The notes: generated by a model from the letters alone, not told the origin. A stretch of 64,000 nt of DNA from Xestospongia muta (GCA_963693285.1 OY848925.1:5558932-5622931), one strand, 5' to 3'; numbered from the stretch's first letter, positions 32,661-44,592 are shown. Translations and numbers: made by a program.

Positions 32661-35600
32661 TTAGCCAATACCAGGTATGAATCTTTTTGGTGAATGGCGA
32701 ATTCGGGTTGAACGACGAAGTTCTACAGGTTGTGTTGTTGTAGATACTTGACGAGTTTCTATTACATCAGGTGGTGTGTCTTGTTCAGATGAAAAGTCAA
32801 GGGGTAAATCATCTTGTATCTCAGTAGGTGAATCACATGAACGAATTCTTAAATGATCAAAGTGTCTTCTAGTAATGGTGCCATCATTCAATTTAATCAC
32901 AGCAGTTTGTGAACCTTCAAAACCAGTAATACAACCAGGTAGCCATCTACGATGATGAGTAAAGTCTTTAACGAAAACTGGATCATGTAACTTAAAAGTA
33001 CGATCTTTAGTCTTCTTATCATGTTGTTTCTTTTGTGTCCTCTGTTTATCCAATACTCTAGAGGAAGTGTCGGGTTGTAACAAGTCAAGATGACATCTAA
33101 GCTTTCTACCCATTAAAAGTTCAGCTGGGGATACACCAGTAGTAGAGTGGGGAGTTATCCTGTAATGATACAATAGTCGAGCAAGTCTTGTTTCCATATC
33201 TCCATCTGTCATCTTTTTCAATCCCTCTTTAAAAATTTGTACTCCACGTTCAGCTAAACCATTGCTGGATGGGTGATAAGGTGCAGATCTTAAATGTTGT
33301 ATTCCATTCTTCTTCATGAACTCTTGGAACTCACTACTTGTAAAGGCTGTTCCATTATCTGAGACAACTACTTCTGGTAGTCCATGAGTAGCAAATAAAG
33401 TCCTAAGTGCTCTGATAGTGTTAATAGATGAGGTTGAAGGTACAACAATTACTTCTAACCACTTTGAATGTGCATCAATAACGATTAAAAATATTTTATT
33501 TTGAAATGGTCCAGCGTGGTCAACGTGGATACGAGACCAAGGTCTTTTTGGCCATTCCCAAGGGTGCATTGGGACTGCTGCTAGAGATTTCTGGTTATAT
33601 TGACATTGTTGACAGCTCTTAACCTTCTTTTCTATGTCTTTATCGATTCCTGGCCACCAAACAGTACTTCTTGCTAGACTCTTCATTCTTACAATACCAG
33701 GATGACTTTCATGTAATTGATTTAATACCTGCTCTCTACCTACTTTTGGAATTACTACTCGACATCCCAAAAGTATGCAGCCATCATGGACACTTAACTC
33801 CTCTTTTCGTTGGGAGAATGGGCATAAATCATCAGCACTTGAGTTTGTCCACCCTTTTTGTATACAATTTCGTACTCGAGCTAATATTGGGTCTTTATCT
33901 GTCCAAGACTTGATTTTCATGGCTGTTATTGGTGATGATTGCAAAGTTTCCATGAGTAGAATCAATTCACCAGGGATAGGAACATCCGAAATCGTTTCCG
34001 GTAAGGGAAGTCTACTAAGTAGGTCAGCGTTTGCGTTTGCATTTCCTGATTTATAGATGATGTTATATTCATAGGCGCTCAAGGTCAGTGCCCAACGTTG
34101 GATTCTTGCTGATGCTAATGACGGAATTAGACGATTTTCACTGAATAAATGCTGGAGTGGCTTATGATCAGAACAAATGGTAAAATGTCGACCAAATAAA
34201 TAATGGTGGAACTTCTTCACTCCAAAAACAATTGCTAAGGCTTCTTTATCGAGCTGAGAATACTTCTTTTCAGCTGGGGCAAGGGAACGTGATGCAAATG
34301 CTACTGGCTTTTCTGATCCATCCTCCATGACATGAGACAACACGGCTCCTATTCCATACGGAGAAGCATCGCATGAGAGTATTAACTTTTTCTGTGGATC
34401 ATAATGGACTAACAACTTTGGGGAAGTTAATATCTTTTTAATGTCTGAGAACGCTTTCTTCTGGTCTGGTCCCCAAAACCATTTCATATTCTTTTGTAAT
34501 AGAGTGTAAAGTGGTGCTAACATAGTAGATAGTTGATGAAGGAACTTTCCATAATAGTTCACTAGACCAATAAATGAACGTAATTGTGCCACATTGTGGG
34601 GAGCCGGAGCTTTCAAAATAGCTCGTATTTTGTCTTCAGCTGGGTGTAGCCCTTCAGCTGTTATGACATGCCCAAGGTATTCAACCCTTGAGAGCATAAA
34701 GGCACACTTATCTCGCTTTAGCCTCATCCCCTCTGCCTCTAGTCGACTCAACACTTTGTCCAATGTTTGCAGGTGCTCTTCTTCTGATACACCTGTAATG
34801 AGAATATCGTCAATATAGACAGCCACATTCTTAATACCTCTCAAAATGCCTTCTATTGTTCGCTGAAAGATTGCTGGTGCTGAGTGGACTCCAAAAGGAA
34901 GGCGAGTGTATTGATATAATCCTTTGTGAGTGTTGATGGTTAAATACTGCCTGGAGTCTGGTTCTAGAGCAATCTGCTGGTATGCATGTGCAAGGTCAAG
35001 TTTTGTAAACTTTTTCCCTCCAGCTAGTTGAGAGAAGAGATCGTCAGCCTTGGGAAGTGGATATGTATCTAACTTAGCGGCTTGGTTTATGGTGAGCTTG
35101 TAGTCACCACAGACTCTGACAGTTCCATCTCGTTTCATGACTGGGACTATAGGAGCAGCCCAATCTGAAAATTCTACGGGCTCTAAGATGCCAGTTTTCT
35201 CTAGTCTCTCTAATTCTTGTTCCACTTTACCTCGTAGTGCATATGGAATTGGCCTTGGTCTGAAGAACTTGGGTTGACTGTGTGGATCGACATGGAGTTT
35301 TGCTTGCGTACTTTGGACTCGACCTAATTCATCCTTGAACAGCACATTGTGGCGATTTAGAATATCCTCTAATTTTAAGGCTTTAGCTCGTACATAGTTT
35401 AATTGTAGTTTTTCCCAGTTGAGTTTTATCTTGAGTAACCAATCTCTTCCGAGGAGACTTGGTCCAGATCCTTTTACGACTGTAAGCTGCAAAGAATGAC
35501 ATTGGTCTTCATATTTAACTGTAACATTTATAACCCCTTTTATAGATAATTTTTCACCTGTATAAGTTTTTAGATTGGTACTGGATGATACGATAGGTGG

Positions 35601-36599
35601 AGCTTGGCCTTTTTTCCAGTATTTACGATATGCAGCCTCGCTGATTATTGAAACCGAAGCTCCAGTGTCTACTTCCATGGTGATGTCTGCACCGTTAACG
35701 TTCACGGTCACTTGAATGGGTTTTACACGATTGCTATTCATGTTGAACAATGTATACGTTGATTCGCTGGGGGAGTGGTCAGCTTCAGAATCAGTGATTT
35801 GATGCGCTCGTTTTGAAGTGTCTCTCTGATGCTTCCTACGGGTATTATGCGTACCTTTGTAAGCATCCTTGTGTGCAGAGCCCTGTTTAGTACGACAAGC
35901 CCTTGCAATGTGCCCAGTTTTCTTACAATATGAACAAACAACGTCTTTGAATCTACACACAGCTGGGGAATGGGCTCCTCGACATCGATAGCATTCGTTG
36001 CTAACAACACGATCTCTCGTGATATGAGGATCTCGTCGTCCTTTTAGGGAGTTAACCTGAGCTGCGTCGGGCTTCAGTAGATCCTTAGCACTTCGTTCAG
36101 CCGATTCATGAGCTTGTGCAAGTGTAAATGCTTTGTCAAAGGTTAGAGGAGGTGGTTTTGCCAAGAGTAGACGTTGTAGACGATCATCATTGCATCCACA
36201 AATGAGGCGATCTCTCAGCATGTCGTTGAGTGTGTCGCCAAACTGACAATGTTCAGAAAGTTCTCGGAGGTGGGCAACAAAGTCGGCAATTGATTCTCCG
36301 TTCTTACGGTTACGGGAATGAAAAGCAAATCGTTGAACTGTAACAGACGGCGGCGGCTGGTGGTGTTCCTGCACTAACTTCACCAGCTCGTCGAAGGTCT
36401 TCTCTGACGGTTTCTGTGGAGATACTAAATTACGAATCAGTTGGTACGTTGACGCACCACAAATACTTAAGAGGATAGCTCTTTTCTTTTCCTGAGCTTG
36501 TACATCATTTGCCAGGAAATATTGCTCGAGCCTCTCTGCATAAGATAACCAGGTCTCTTTGCCCGGAGCAAATTCTCCTACAGAACCATGAGTTGCCAT
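32661..36599 (-). CDS. Ty3/gypsy gag-pol polyprotein, 1312 aa
   Basis: A single intact frame. Order of domains: retrotransposon Gag (about 1-190), two zinc knuckles (about 197-233; second is CSYCKKTGHIARAC), aspartic protease with the VDTGAS motif (about 310), reverse transcriptase with LPFGVHSAPAIFQ and catalytic YIDDILI, RNase H starting CDASPYGIGAVLSH, integrase with the HHCC region (HPGI...CQQCQ) and core residues in HVDHAGPF, VSDNGTAFTS and the later GLAERG glutamate. Gag and pol are in one frame with no shift. Catalytic residues are all present, so the element could be active. The ATG lies only 24 bp inside the 5' LTR. The element makes new copies of itself by reverse transcription; it is not a host gene. 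Confidence 0.95.
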   Translation of the reverse strand: MATHGSVGEFAPGKETWLSYAERLEQYFLANDVQAQEKKRAILLSICGASTYQLIRNLVSPQKPSEKTFDELVKLVQEHHQPPPSVTVQRFAFHSRNRKNGESIADFVAHLRELSEHCQFGDTLNDMLRDRLICGCNDDRLQRLLLAKPPPLTFDKAFTLAQAHESAERSAKDLLKPDAAQVNSLKGRRDPHITRDRVVSNECYRCRGAHSPAVCRFKDVVCSYCKKTGHIARACRTKQGSAHKDAYKGTHNTRRKHQRDTSKRAHQITDSEADHSPSESTYTLFNMNSNRVKPIQVTVNVNGADITMEVDTGASVSIISEAAYRKYWKKGQAPPIVSSSTNLKTYTGEKLSIKGVINVTVKYEDQCHSLQLTVVKGSGPSLLGRDWLLKIKLNWEKLQLNYVRAKALKLEDILNRHNVLFKDELGRVQSTQAKLHVDPHSQPKFFRPRPIPYALRGKVEQELERLEKTGILEPVEFSDWAAPIVPVMKRDGTVRVCGDYKLTINQAAKLDTYPLPKADDLFSQLAGGKKFTKLDLAHAYQQIALEPDSRQYLTINTHKGLYQYTRLPFGVHSAPAIFQRTIEGILRGIKNVAVYIDDILITGVSEEEHLQTLDKVLSRLEAEGMRLKRDKCAFMLSRVEYLGHVITAEGLHPAEDKIRAILKAPAPHNVAQLRSFIGLVNYYGKFLHQLSTMLAPLYTLLQKNMKWFWGPDQKKAFSDIKKILTSPKLLVHYDPQKKLILSCDASPYGIGAVLSHVMEDGSEKPVAFASRSLAPAEKKYSQLDKEALAIVFGVKKFHHYLFGRHFTICSDHKPLQHLFSENRLIPSLASARIQRWALTLSAYEYNIIYKSGNANANADLLSRLPLPETISDVPIPGELILLMETLQSSPITAMKIKSWTDKDPILARVRNCIQKGWTNSSADDLCPFSQRKEELSVHDGCILLGCRVVIPKVGREQVLNQLHESHPGIVRMKSLARSTVWWPGIDKDIEKKVKSCQQCQYNQKSLAAVPMHPWEWPKRPWSRIHVDHAGPFQNKIFLIVIDAHSKWLEVIVVPSTSSINTIRALRTLFATHGLPEVVVSDNGTAFTSSEFQEFMKKNGIQHLRSAPYHPSSNGLAERGVQIFKEGLKKMTDGDMETRLARLLYHYRITPHSTTGVSPAELLMGRKLRCHLDLLQPDTSSRVLDKQRTQKKQHDKKTKDRTFKLHDPVFVKDFTHHRRWLPGCITGFEGSQTAVIKLNDGTITRRHFDHLRIRSCDSPTEIQDDLPLDFSSEQDTPPDVIETRQVSTTTQPVELRRSTRIRHSPKRFIPGIG

Positions 36600-36607
36600 T
36601 GAAGTTT

Positions 36608-36621
36608 TACCCTCGTCGCCA
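36608..36621 (-). other. Candidate primer binding site of the gypsy element
   Basis: TGGCGACGAGGGT, two bases inside the 5' LTR on the minus strand, begins with the TGG expected to pair with a tRNA CCA end. The tRNA was not identified. It occupies most of the 24-bp leader before the ATG. Confidence 0.5.
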
Positions 36622-36623
36622 AT

Positions 36624-36864
36624 TGTGATGTCCTGATCACTTTATTACACTGATCAAAATTATCATGAACAACTAACAAAGAGGTCAACTTAAATACATG
36701 TAGAACAATTAAGGTTAATTTACACATTAACAAAAGATATACAAGAGAAAAGGACAATGTAACAATAAGAAAGAATAAATGTGCTAATAAGAAGCAATTA
36801 ACAAAACTATAATTGTATAATCCTAATTTACACTAGTTAACACATGTAAAGTTAGTTTACCACA
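36624..36864 (-). repeat. 5' LTR of the gypsy element
   Basis: 241 bp, same sequence as 32409-32649. It would carry the promoter. Its outer end lies 24 bp from the stop codon of the LRR pseudogene. Confidence 0.9.
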
Positions 36865-36888
36865 AATACAACAAAAAACAAATTAATA

Positions 36889-38908
36889 CTACCAAAAACT
36901 GAGTCTGTTCTTAATATATTCAAATCCATCAAACATTTCACAAGTCACCCTTTGTTGTTCATATAACCATAGTTCTTGTATAGTATTATTGCTAGCAAGT
37001 ACAACACAAATTTCAGTTATGTCCTCATCTTGAGGTGATTTGTTGCAAAGACGTAATTCCGTCAATAATGCGTTAGTTCTTACTAGTTCAACTAAGGTGC
37101 TGGGACTAACGGAAGTGATTTCCAAATTATGGCTGATGTCCAAAACAGTAAGTGTTTGGTTTTTAGTTAATCCTTTAAAAACATAACGAATGCCTTTATC
37201 GGTGATGTCACAGTTGATGAGATGTAGTTCTTTCAATGTTTTGTTGGTATTTATCACATTAGATAAATGAGCTAAATCTTTGTCTGTGATAGTGATATCG
37301 TACAACTCGAGTATCTTAAGTGAAGCATTTACTGATAAAGTTTCACAAAAAAAGATATCACTAGCAAGTTTAGAAGACAAAACATTCATGATTTTGAATG
37401 TAGTGTTAGTGTAAGTATCTCTGACAATGTTGACACACAAACTGTGTCCAAAGGAGTGTGATATGTAGCAAGTTTCCAAACAGCACACATATTAAGAGTG
37501 TCCATTATGACACAAGCACTTTCAGGAGATACAACAAGGAGAAAAATATTCCATTCCTTTTCTGCTTGCTGTTCTGTTTTCAATTGACTTGTGACTTCTT
37601 CACATTGTTCAGGAGTGGGTGAATAGAGACAAATAATATTACCATGCCATTGAACACTACCAGTATCACCTGTTAAAGAAACAGAAATACTAACATTGTA
37701 TAAACACACAATAATCATATTTAAGAAGCCATTACTAGCATGGTTATACTATAATAACAAGGAAGAGGTCTTGGTAATATTGTGAAGACACCACAAAGTA
37801 AACCTCTTAACGTAACATAAACCTCCTACTGATAGCACTAATAAGTGAATTAGACTAACTCTGTAAATGTAGACCATGTTCCACATACCTTTACCTGACT
37901 CTGACTCTTTAGCTGAACTTTCTTTTAACTTTAATAATGGAGACTCTAATAAGTAATCATAAAATATATTGCGATGATTAATTTTACATCTTTTACCTTT
38001 GTCTTCACTGATAGAGAGTACACACTCTTCTTGGATAGTTTGTGTTGGACATTCCGCTTCAAGCCTTTGATCACACCAGAATGGTTCTTGGGCTTTGAAT
38101 AAGAAGGCTAGATCTGATAAGTGATAACAATGTACAATAAAAAGTGACAATAGTAACTGACTAACTTACCTATCAAACTTTGCTTCAACTCATCAATCTA
38201 TTTGTCTCTCTCACTTAGTTTAACTGTCAATGATGTCACTATTTCTTGTAGTGTTTCAATTTCTCATTGTCTCTCTATACAAATGTACAAATAACAATGT
38301 ATTATTGCAAGATTTCAAGAAAAATAACTGTCATTATATATACATTGAAAGTAGCAACTGCTACACAACAGTCATATGAATGGCTTCCTCTGTACAGGTG
38401 TACAAATGTCTCTCCTTATTACTCAAATGTAAACATACACTCTATTATTAAGAAATGTAACTTTAACAGATACAACTATACCTTTGTTCTGTCTGACAAC
38501 AGACTCTATTTCCATGCTCTTCTTTCTACTGATATCTTGTTGTGCTTTTAACTGTTGTCTCAATTCCTTTATGTTCTTTTCTAAAATAGCTCTAAACTCC
38601 TACATAATGACGAACATCACATGTAGTAACTGTTGTCTAACACTACTCATCTCTTACCTTATCTTTTCTTTGTTTGTCATAAATGGTATGACATTTTGAT
38701 TTTTCTTCTTTGTTGATTCAAGAGTCTCTTGAGCTTTGATAATAAGTAAAGTTGTTAGATTGAGTGGGAAAAAAACAAGTGAAAATAATGGACCTGCCCT
38801 CTTTGATATAACAATTTCCACATCCATCTCAAGTGCTTCTGAAAGAAGATTGTTAATATCTTCCAACGTGCAGTCTTTATGATCCCACTTCAAGACAAAC
38901 ACAGCCAT
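36889..38908 (-). pseudogene. Coiled-coil/LRR immune-type gene, copy 1 (damaged)
   Basis: Exon-like blocks on the minus strand: 38908-38794 (start MAVFVLKWDHKDCTLEDINN), 38733-38658, 38591-38482 (coiled coil), 38274-38170 (coiled coil), 38113-37889 (acidic region), 37669-36889 (unknown domain with LYSPTPEQCEEVTSQL, then leucine-rich repeats of ribonuclease-inhibitor type such as NKTLKELHLINCDITDKG). Damage: two in-frame stops in the fourth block (38266-38264 and 38200-38198) and a 1-bp deletion near 37411, just before the LRRs. The 199-codon LRR frame is open but detached. Such LRRs are found in NLR-type sensors; no NACHT domain is present. It is a duplicate of 50.6-53.2 kb. Confidence 0.7.
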
Positions 38909-39335
38909 CTCACATCAGAGAAGAGAAGGTGATTTTGTAACTTTGAAACTTTCATTCAGACATTCATAGGCTTATGTTTCCTTGAAAACTTTTCTGCACA
39001 ACACACTTGTAGACTTGAATATGGGCCTCTGCATGCCTCTATGAGATTAAATCGTTCCACAATACCCTCCAGACAAACGATATTTGTCAGTGTGGAGGGT
39101 TATCATTAATAGCCTATCTAGCTTTACTGAAAGTCATGGCAATTTTTTTGTCACAGATTTCAAACTTTGAGGAATTGGAACTTAGTCTATGAAACATTAC
39201 ATAATAAATGAATTTTATAAATCTTCACTGACTTTGACTTAAAGTTGAACTGCTAACAACTGACTCCATTGACGTCGTGGTAGAAGGATTACCTATACTT
39301 ACATAATTATAATTCAAATTAATTTAATATTCTAC

Positions 39336-39780
39336 CTTCTCTATCATCAATATTATTTGATTGTAAATCCAAAGTGTCATCATCTGAAAACGCTTTCTCT
39401 ATCAACAAACAATCATTTAACAATAGAATAAACCAATTAACTTACCAACGTCCTTTAAAAGAGCATTAGTACACAGCATATTGTTGGCAAACTTTAACAA
39501 TACACTGGCAAATATCTTTAAGTTATTGTAGTTAGTATGTATAGCACAACACATAGAGCTTTTAATAAGATAAATGTTGATTTCTCTTCTTCATCATATG
39601 GAGATTGAGCATCAGATTTCACATTAGATAACATTCTATCTGAAATCACTCTCTCTTCACACAATAACTGTGACATATCAACAGGATATTGAAGAGACTG
39701 ACAGATAGTACCATAATGACGCCAAAAAATATCACTAGCACGATCTTCACAACTATAAGACCAGTCATTGCTATCTCCTG
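39336..39780 (-). pseudogene. CARD-like exon and short acidic exon, copy 1
   Basis: Block 39780-39447 matches the second CARD-like exon of the gene at 53.7-54.1 kb (YPVDMSQLLCEERVISDRML), and 39398-39336 matches its next exon (EKAFSDDDTLELQSNN). Upstream Death and first CARD exons are absent here; 5' of it the sequence changes to the 3' flank of another LRR copy. It is a remnant of block duplication. Confidence 0.65.
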
Positions 39781-39967
39781 ATAAATTTTTATGCACTTGT
39801 AAATATACAGAGTAGACAGTGCCACCATTTATTAAACCTATGGAAGGTATATTTTAGCGTTTTAGTATCATTTATTGTGTATTTACTCAAGTAATAGGAA
39901 AAAATTAAACTGTTCTATTATTACTTTTATTATTAATAGTATTTGATGCAAAAAAACAAATTACTAC

Positions 39968-40680
39968 TACCAAAAACTGAGTCTGTTCTTAATATATTCA
40001 AATCCATCAAACATTTCGCAGGTCTCCCTGTGATGTTCATATAACCATAGTTCCTTGATAGTATTATTGCTAGCAAGTGCAACACAAATTTCAGTGATGT
40101 CATTGTCTTTCGGTGATTTGCAAAGACTTAATTCCGTCAATGATTCGTTAGTTGTTGTTAGTTGTCCAAAATAGTAAGTGTTTGGTTTGTAGGTAATACT
40201 TCAACAACATAATGGATGCCATTATCGGTGATGTCACGATTGAAAAAATATAGTTCTTTCAATGTTTTGTTGGTATTCAACACATCAGATAAATAAGCTA
40301 AATCTTCATCTGTGCATGATAGTGATATCGTACAACTCAAGTATCTCAAGTGAAACATTTACACATAGAGCTTTGCGAAAAATCTTGATATCACCAGCAA
40401 GTTGAGAAGATGAAAGATGCATGATATTCAATGTGGAGTTAGTTAGTGAGTGCCCCTGACAATGTAGACACACAATCCTTGTCCAAAGAGTATCATATAT
40501 AGCAAGATTCCAAACTACACACATATTAAAAGTGTCCACTATGACATGAGTACTTTCAGGAGATAAAGCAAAGAGAAAAATACTCCATTCCTTAAATTTC
40601 CTGCTTGTTGTTTTGTTTTCAATTGACTTGTGACTTTTTCACATTGTTCAGGAGTGAGTGAATAGAGACACTACCAGTAT
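39968..40680 (-). pseudogene. LRR gene fragment, copy with internal deletions
   Basis: Minus-strand LRR sequence from about 40540 (MDTFNMCVVWNLAIYD, HLSSSQLAGDIKIF) through NTNKTLKELYFFNRDITDNG to a stop region near 39968. Insertions and deletions split it into short frames. No upstream exons. Confidence 0.7.
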
Positions 40681-41207
40681 CTTTTCTTAAAAAAACCAAA
40701 GTAATTAATGATATTATATTGTATAAAACATATTATTATTTTTAAGAAACCATTATTAGCTTGGTTACTATGGTGACAAAGTATACTAAAATAACAAAGA
40801 TGAGTTGAGCAAATCTTGATAATATTGTGAACACACTCCCAAATTAAAGGTAAAACTCTTATCATAGAATCAACATCCTACTGGATGTAGAGAGATATTA
40901 CCGTTTATCACACCTTTTTACACTTTTTTACACTTTTATCTATCTTTGAGCTTTCATCTATAGTCTGTAATCACTGCTTGCTTGTAAGAATTTTTAGTTG
41001 TTAATAATCACTCAAACAAACTAGAACATATTATAAATGATATAATAAGATTATTAATAAATACATTTTATCAAAAATTAATAAGATGTGGCATAGCATC
41101 TTAAACAAAAACACAGTAGAAATGGTAGTACAGAAGTTCCTACATATATTAACTATAATTGTCATAATAGTAACCAAGTTTTTAGCATTCATTAACATGC
41201 TAGTGTG
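40681..41207. other. LRR intron remnant and array border, no gene
   Basis: About 40690-40860 resembles the intron before the last LRR exon (37.68-37.85 kb). The rest is AT-rich linker leading into the next module at about 41208. No coding sequence supported. Confidence 0.45.
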
Positions 41208-41645
41208 ATGTATACATGTGTCTTTCATTCACTAATTCATGTTTAATTTGATGTACAAACACTAGTGAAACAGTGTATACGTTATCTTCCTTCATTGACA
41301 CTTCATTCAAATTATAATCTTATTATGTAATTGATGTATGTATAGTTACATGTACAATAGATACTGTCTCCTAGTGTGATGTGTATTTTTACTAAACTAA
41401 TTTATTCTGTATTTTCAGTGTTCATATTTAATGTGAAAACACTGACATAACAGTGTCTACATTACCTTCCTTCATTGACACTACATTTTATTTTTACTTA
41501 AACTGAAAAACATCAATATGGTCACATACAGTATAAAGCATTTCCTAATTTATTTAGTATAAAACAGAATAGAGGTAACTATATATGTGTGTGTGTGTGT
41601 TGTGTGCGTATGTTAATTTAAAGAGGATATCCTAATGTGCAGTAA

Positions 41646-41654
41646 TATATAAAG
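41646..41654 (+). promoter_or_regulatory. TATA box of peptide gene at 41734
   Basis: TATATAAAG, 88 bp before the ATG. The block from here to the ATG is the most conserved non-coding part of the unit. Confidence 0.6.
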
Positions 41655-41733
41655 CCAGCAAATTTCCAATAAATTCATATCTCTGTGATTGGTGGATATA
41701 CTGAATTAACCTATTGTTCAGTGCATTCTAAAG

Positions 41734-42142
41734 ATGAAGTATTCTCTCCTTTTCTACATTGTGTTTGCTATATATCTCAGCTGTCTTGCTGTGGTTAATG
41801 CTTATGATGATGTAAGTCATATAAATTTTTATAGACAATTTTTGATGTTTTTTTGTAGTGCGGTGTAGAATGTGAAGTACCATGCAGTATTAGTCAACGA
41901 GGTAATTTAATTTAAGAATAGTTAAAATATTAATTTACAGTTTAACAATTTTATTGCAATTATCTTACTTACTTGTACACACACACATATTTAAGAAATA
42001 GTTATATTCATTGATGTACTATATTAATGAATACTATCATGAATGGCTTTATAAGATTTAGCACACTTATTACATTTTTATCTTTTTTTGTTCATTTTTA
42101 GCCTGCCAGCGCTGTTTGAAAGGATGCAAAGAATGGCAATAA
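41734..42142 (+). CDS. Secreted Cys-rich peptide, six-cysteine type (3 exons, 53 aa)
   Basis: Exons 41734-41811, 41859-41901 and 42102-42142, phases 0 and 1, 53 aa. The signal peptide is the consensus MKYSLLFYIVFAIYLSCLAV; the short propart ends in YDD. Mature pattern C-x3-C-x3-C-x6-C-x2-C-x3-C. Exon 2 is three bases shorter than in the copies at 31844 and 50065 and unrelated outside the cysteines. Complete 3' flank follows. It is a good reference member of the family. Confidence 0.8.
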
Positions 42143-43696
42143 GCATTGAAAGAAAGTATTTAAACAATGTGAGCTGACCTATTCTGAAATAAGAAAAAAA
42201 CGTAATTACAAAACCAAACATATATATATAACTATAAAAATTGACTGTATATGATATTGTACAACCTTTTTACTTTTACAAAAAAAATCAAGATTTATAT
42301 TTATTCTAAATCCATTTTGTTAATATATTTGTAGTCAAGACGCCTGCCAACTTATATTAAAAGTATATACTAAATATCAAAGTATTGTGGACATGCTGCA
42401 AGAAAAGGTGGTGAAGCTGGTACACATGGTTCTACAAAGACCATATTGTCAATATCTTTGTTAGTTCTATTTATAAAATCATTTTCTACATGCTTCCCCT
42501 TTGTCATCATTAATGAAAATATCTGTTTTAATAGTGATACATTCTATCTCATCAGTTACTATTATCTAGTTTAATGGAAATTGTATTCCTTTTGTGGACT
42601 TATCTCGTGCTTCTACAGCAAATCTCTACATTTCAAGAAATATTTTGGGAATGTTTATGTTCTCTTTTGCATTACTCTTAACATTAAACTTATTGTACTA
42701 CAATCAATTGCTACTTTGGTTTTGTTTGTTAATCAGCTACAACATTTTTAATTGTCATAATATAGTAATGATGTTTATTAGCAATCATAACATGCTTATA
42801 ACATTGAAATAATCTTTCTGTAACATAAGTGGATAAGTGTCTTCAATAGATACTACTTTCTTAGTGTGATAAACACATGTCTCTCCTTCACTAATTCATG
42901 TTTAATTTGATGTACAAACACTAGTGAAACAGTGTCTACATTATCTTCCTTCATTGACGCTTCATTTAAATTATAACCTTATTATGAAATTGATGTATGT
43001 ATAGTTACATGTACAATAGATACTGTCTTCCTAGTGTGATGTGTACTTTTACTAAACTAATCTATTCTATATATTTTCAGTTTTCGTATTTAATGTGAAA
43101 ACACTGACATAACAGTATCTATATTACCTCCCTTTATTAATTGAAACTACATTTTCTTTTATTTAAACTGAACAACATCAATATGGTCACATACACTATA
43201 AAACATTTCCTAATTTATTTAATTATAATAATAAATTGTACAAACATCTGAAACAAGGCTATGCTTCAACTAAGAATGACACTATAAAAATCCCTCCATA
43301 GTAGTCTCAACTTAAACAAAAATACAAATAGAAATGGCAGTATAGAAATTCCTAGATATAGAACCATACAATTTATAATTGTCATAAGAGTAATGATGTC
43401 TTTTAGCAAGCATAACATGTAATACGTTCATAACATTTTAATTTGGGGAGGAGAGAATTTATGCAAGTATTTAGGCTCTGAATAAATAATATTTTCTGTG
43501 ACAAATGTGTATGAGTGTCTTCAATAGATACTACTTTCCTAGTGTTATGTATATATGTGCCTTTCCTTCACTAATTCATGTTTAATTTGATGTACAAACA
43601 CTAGTGAAACAATGTATACATTATCTTCCTTCATTGACACTTCATTCAAATTATAACCTTATTATGTAATTGATGTATGTATATAGTTACATGTAC

Positions 43697-43965
43697 ATAC
43701 ATGATCTTCAATGTGGTGTTAGTGGTAGGTATCTCTGACAATGTAGACACACAAACCTCATCCAAAGGAGTATGATATGTAGCAAGCTTCTAAACTACAC
43801 ATGTATTAAGAGTGTCCATTGTGACATGAGCACTTTCAGGAGATACAGCAACGAGAAAAATAATCCATTCCTTTCTTGCTTGTTGTTCTGTTTTCAATTG
43901 ACTTGTGACTTCTTTACATTGTTCAGAATAATATTGCCATGCCATTGAATACTAACAATATCACC
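43697..43965 (-). pseudogene. LRR-gene exon fragment (antisense in array)
   Basis: Same fragment type as at 29392, at the same place in the next unit. Confidence 0.65.
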
Positions 43966-44500
43966 TGTTAAAAATTATTAATATGCTTATGATATTAAAA
44001 TAATCTTTCTGTGGCATAAGTGTATGAGTGTCTTCAATAGATACTGCTTCCCTAGTGTGATAAACATGTGTCTTTCCTTCACTAACTCATATTTAATTTG
44101 ATGTGCAAACACTAGTGAAACAGTGTATACATTATCTTCCTTCATTGACACTTCATTCATATTATAACCTTATTATGTAATTGATGTATGTATAGTTACG
44201 TGTACAATAGATACTGTCTTCTAGTGTGATGTGTACTTTTACTAAACTAATTTATTCTGTACTTTCAGTGTTCATATTTAATGTGAAAACACTGACATAA
44301 CAGTGTCTATACTACCTTCCTTCATTAACACTACATTTTATTTTTACTTAAACTGAAAAACACTAATATGACCATGTACAATATAAAACATTTTCTAATT
44401 TATTTAATATGAAACTAGAACAGAGGCAACTATTCAAAAACAGCATTTAAATATATATAAATAAATATTAATTTAAAGAGGACATCTTATTGTGCAATAA

Positions 44501-44509
44501 TATATAAAG
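44501..44509 (+). promoter_or_regulatory. TATA box of peptide gene at 44593
   Basis: TATATAAAG, 92 bp before the ATG. Confidence 0.6.
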
Positions 44510-44592
44510 CCAACAAATTTCCAATAAATTCATATCTCTGTGATTAGTGGATATACTGAATTAACCTATTGTTCAGTGCATTCTAACAAAAG

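Larger units (their letters stand above)
32409..36864 (-). mobile_element. Ty3/gypsy LTR retrotransposon, complete, 4456 bp
   Basis: Two 241-bp LTRs (32409-32649 and 36624-36864) start TG and end CA, and I see no difference between them by eye. A 5-bp target duplication AATAC flanks the element (32404-32408 and 36865-36869). The empty site survives in the sister block (TATTTAATACAAAACAAATT at about 50625). A purine-rich tract (GGGTGGAGGA, minus strand) precedes the 3' LTR and a TGG-starting primer site follows the 5' LTR. One uninterrupted gag-pol frame fills the interior. It appears young. Confidence 0.93.

Noticed and set aside
33671..34818. Plus-strand ORFs inside the gypsy element
   Set aside because: Antisense shadows of the gag-pol frame.
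36889..37488. Intact 199-aa LRR protein
   Set aside because: The frame is open, but its apparent start lies after a 1-bp deletion that separates it from its real exon start; read as part of a pseudogene.
38267..38699. Plus-strand ORFs, also at 52504-52975
   Set aside because: Antisense of coiled-coil exons and introns of the LRR genes.
39646..39828. Membrane-like minus-strand ORF (TGLIVVKIVLVIFF)
   Set aside because: It is the CARD-like exon read in the wrong frame; hydrophobicity is accidental.
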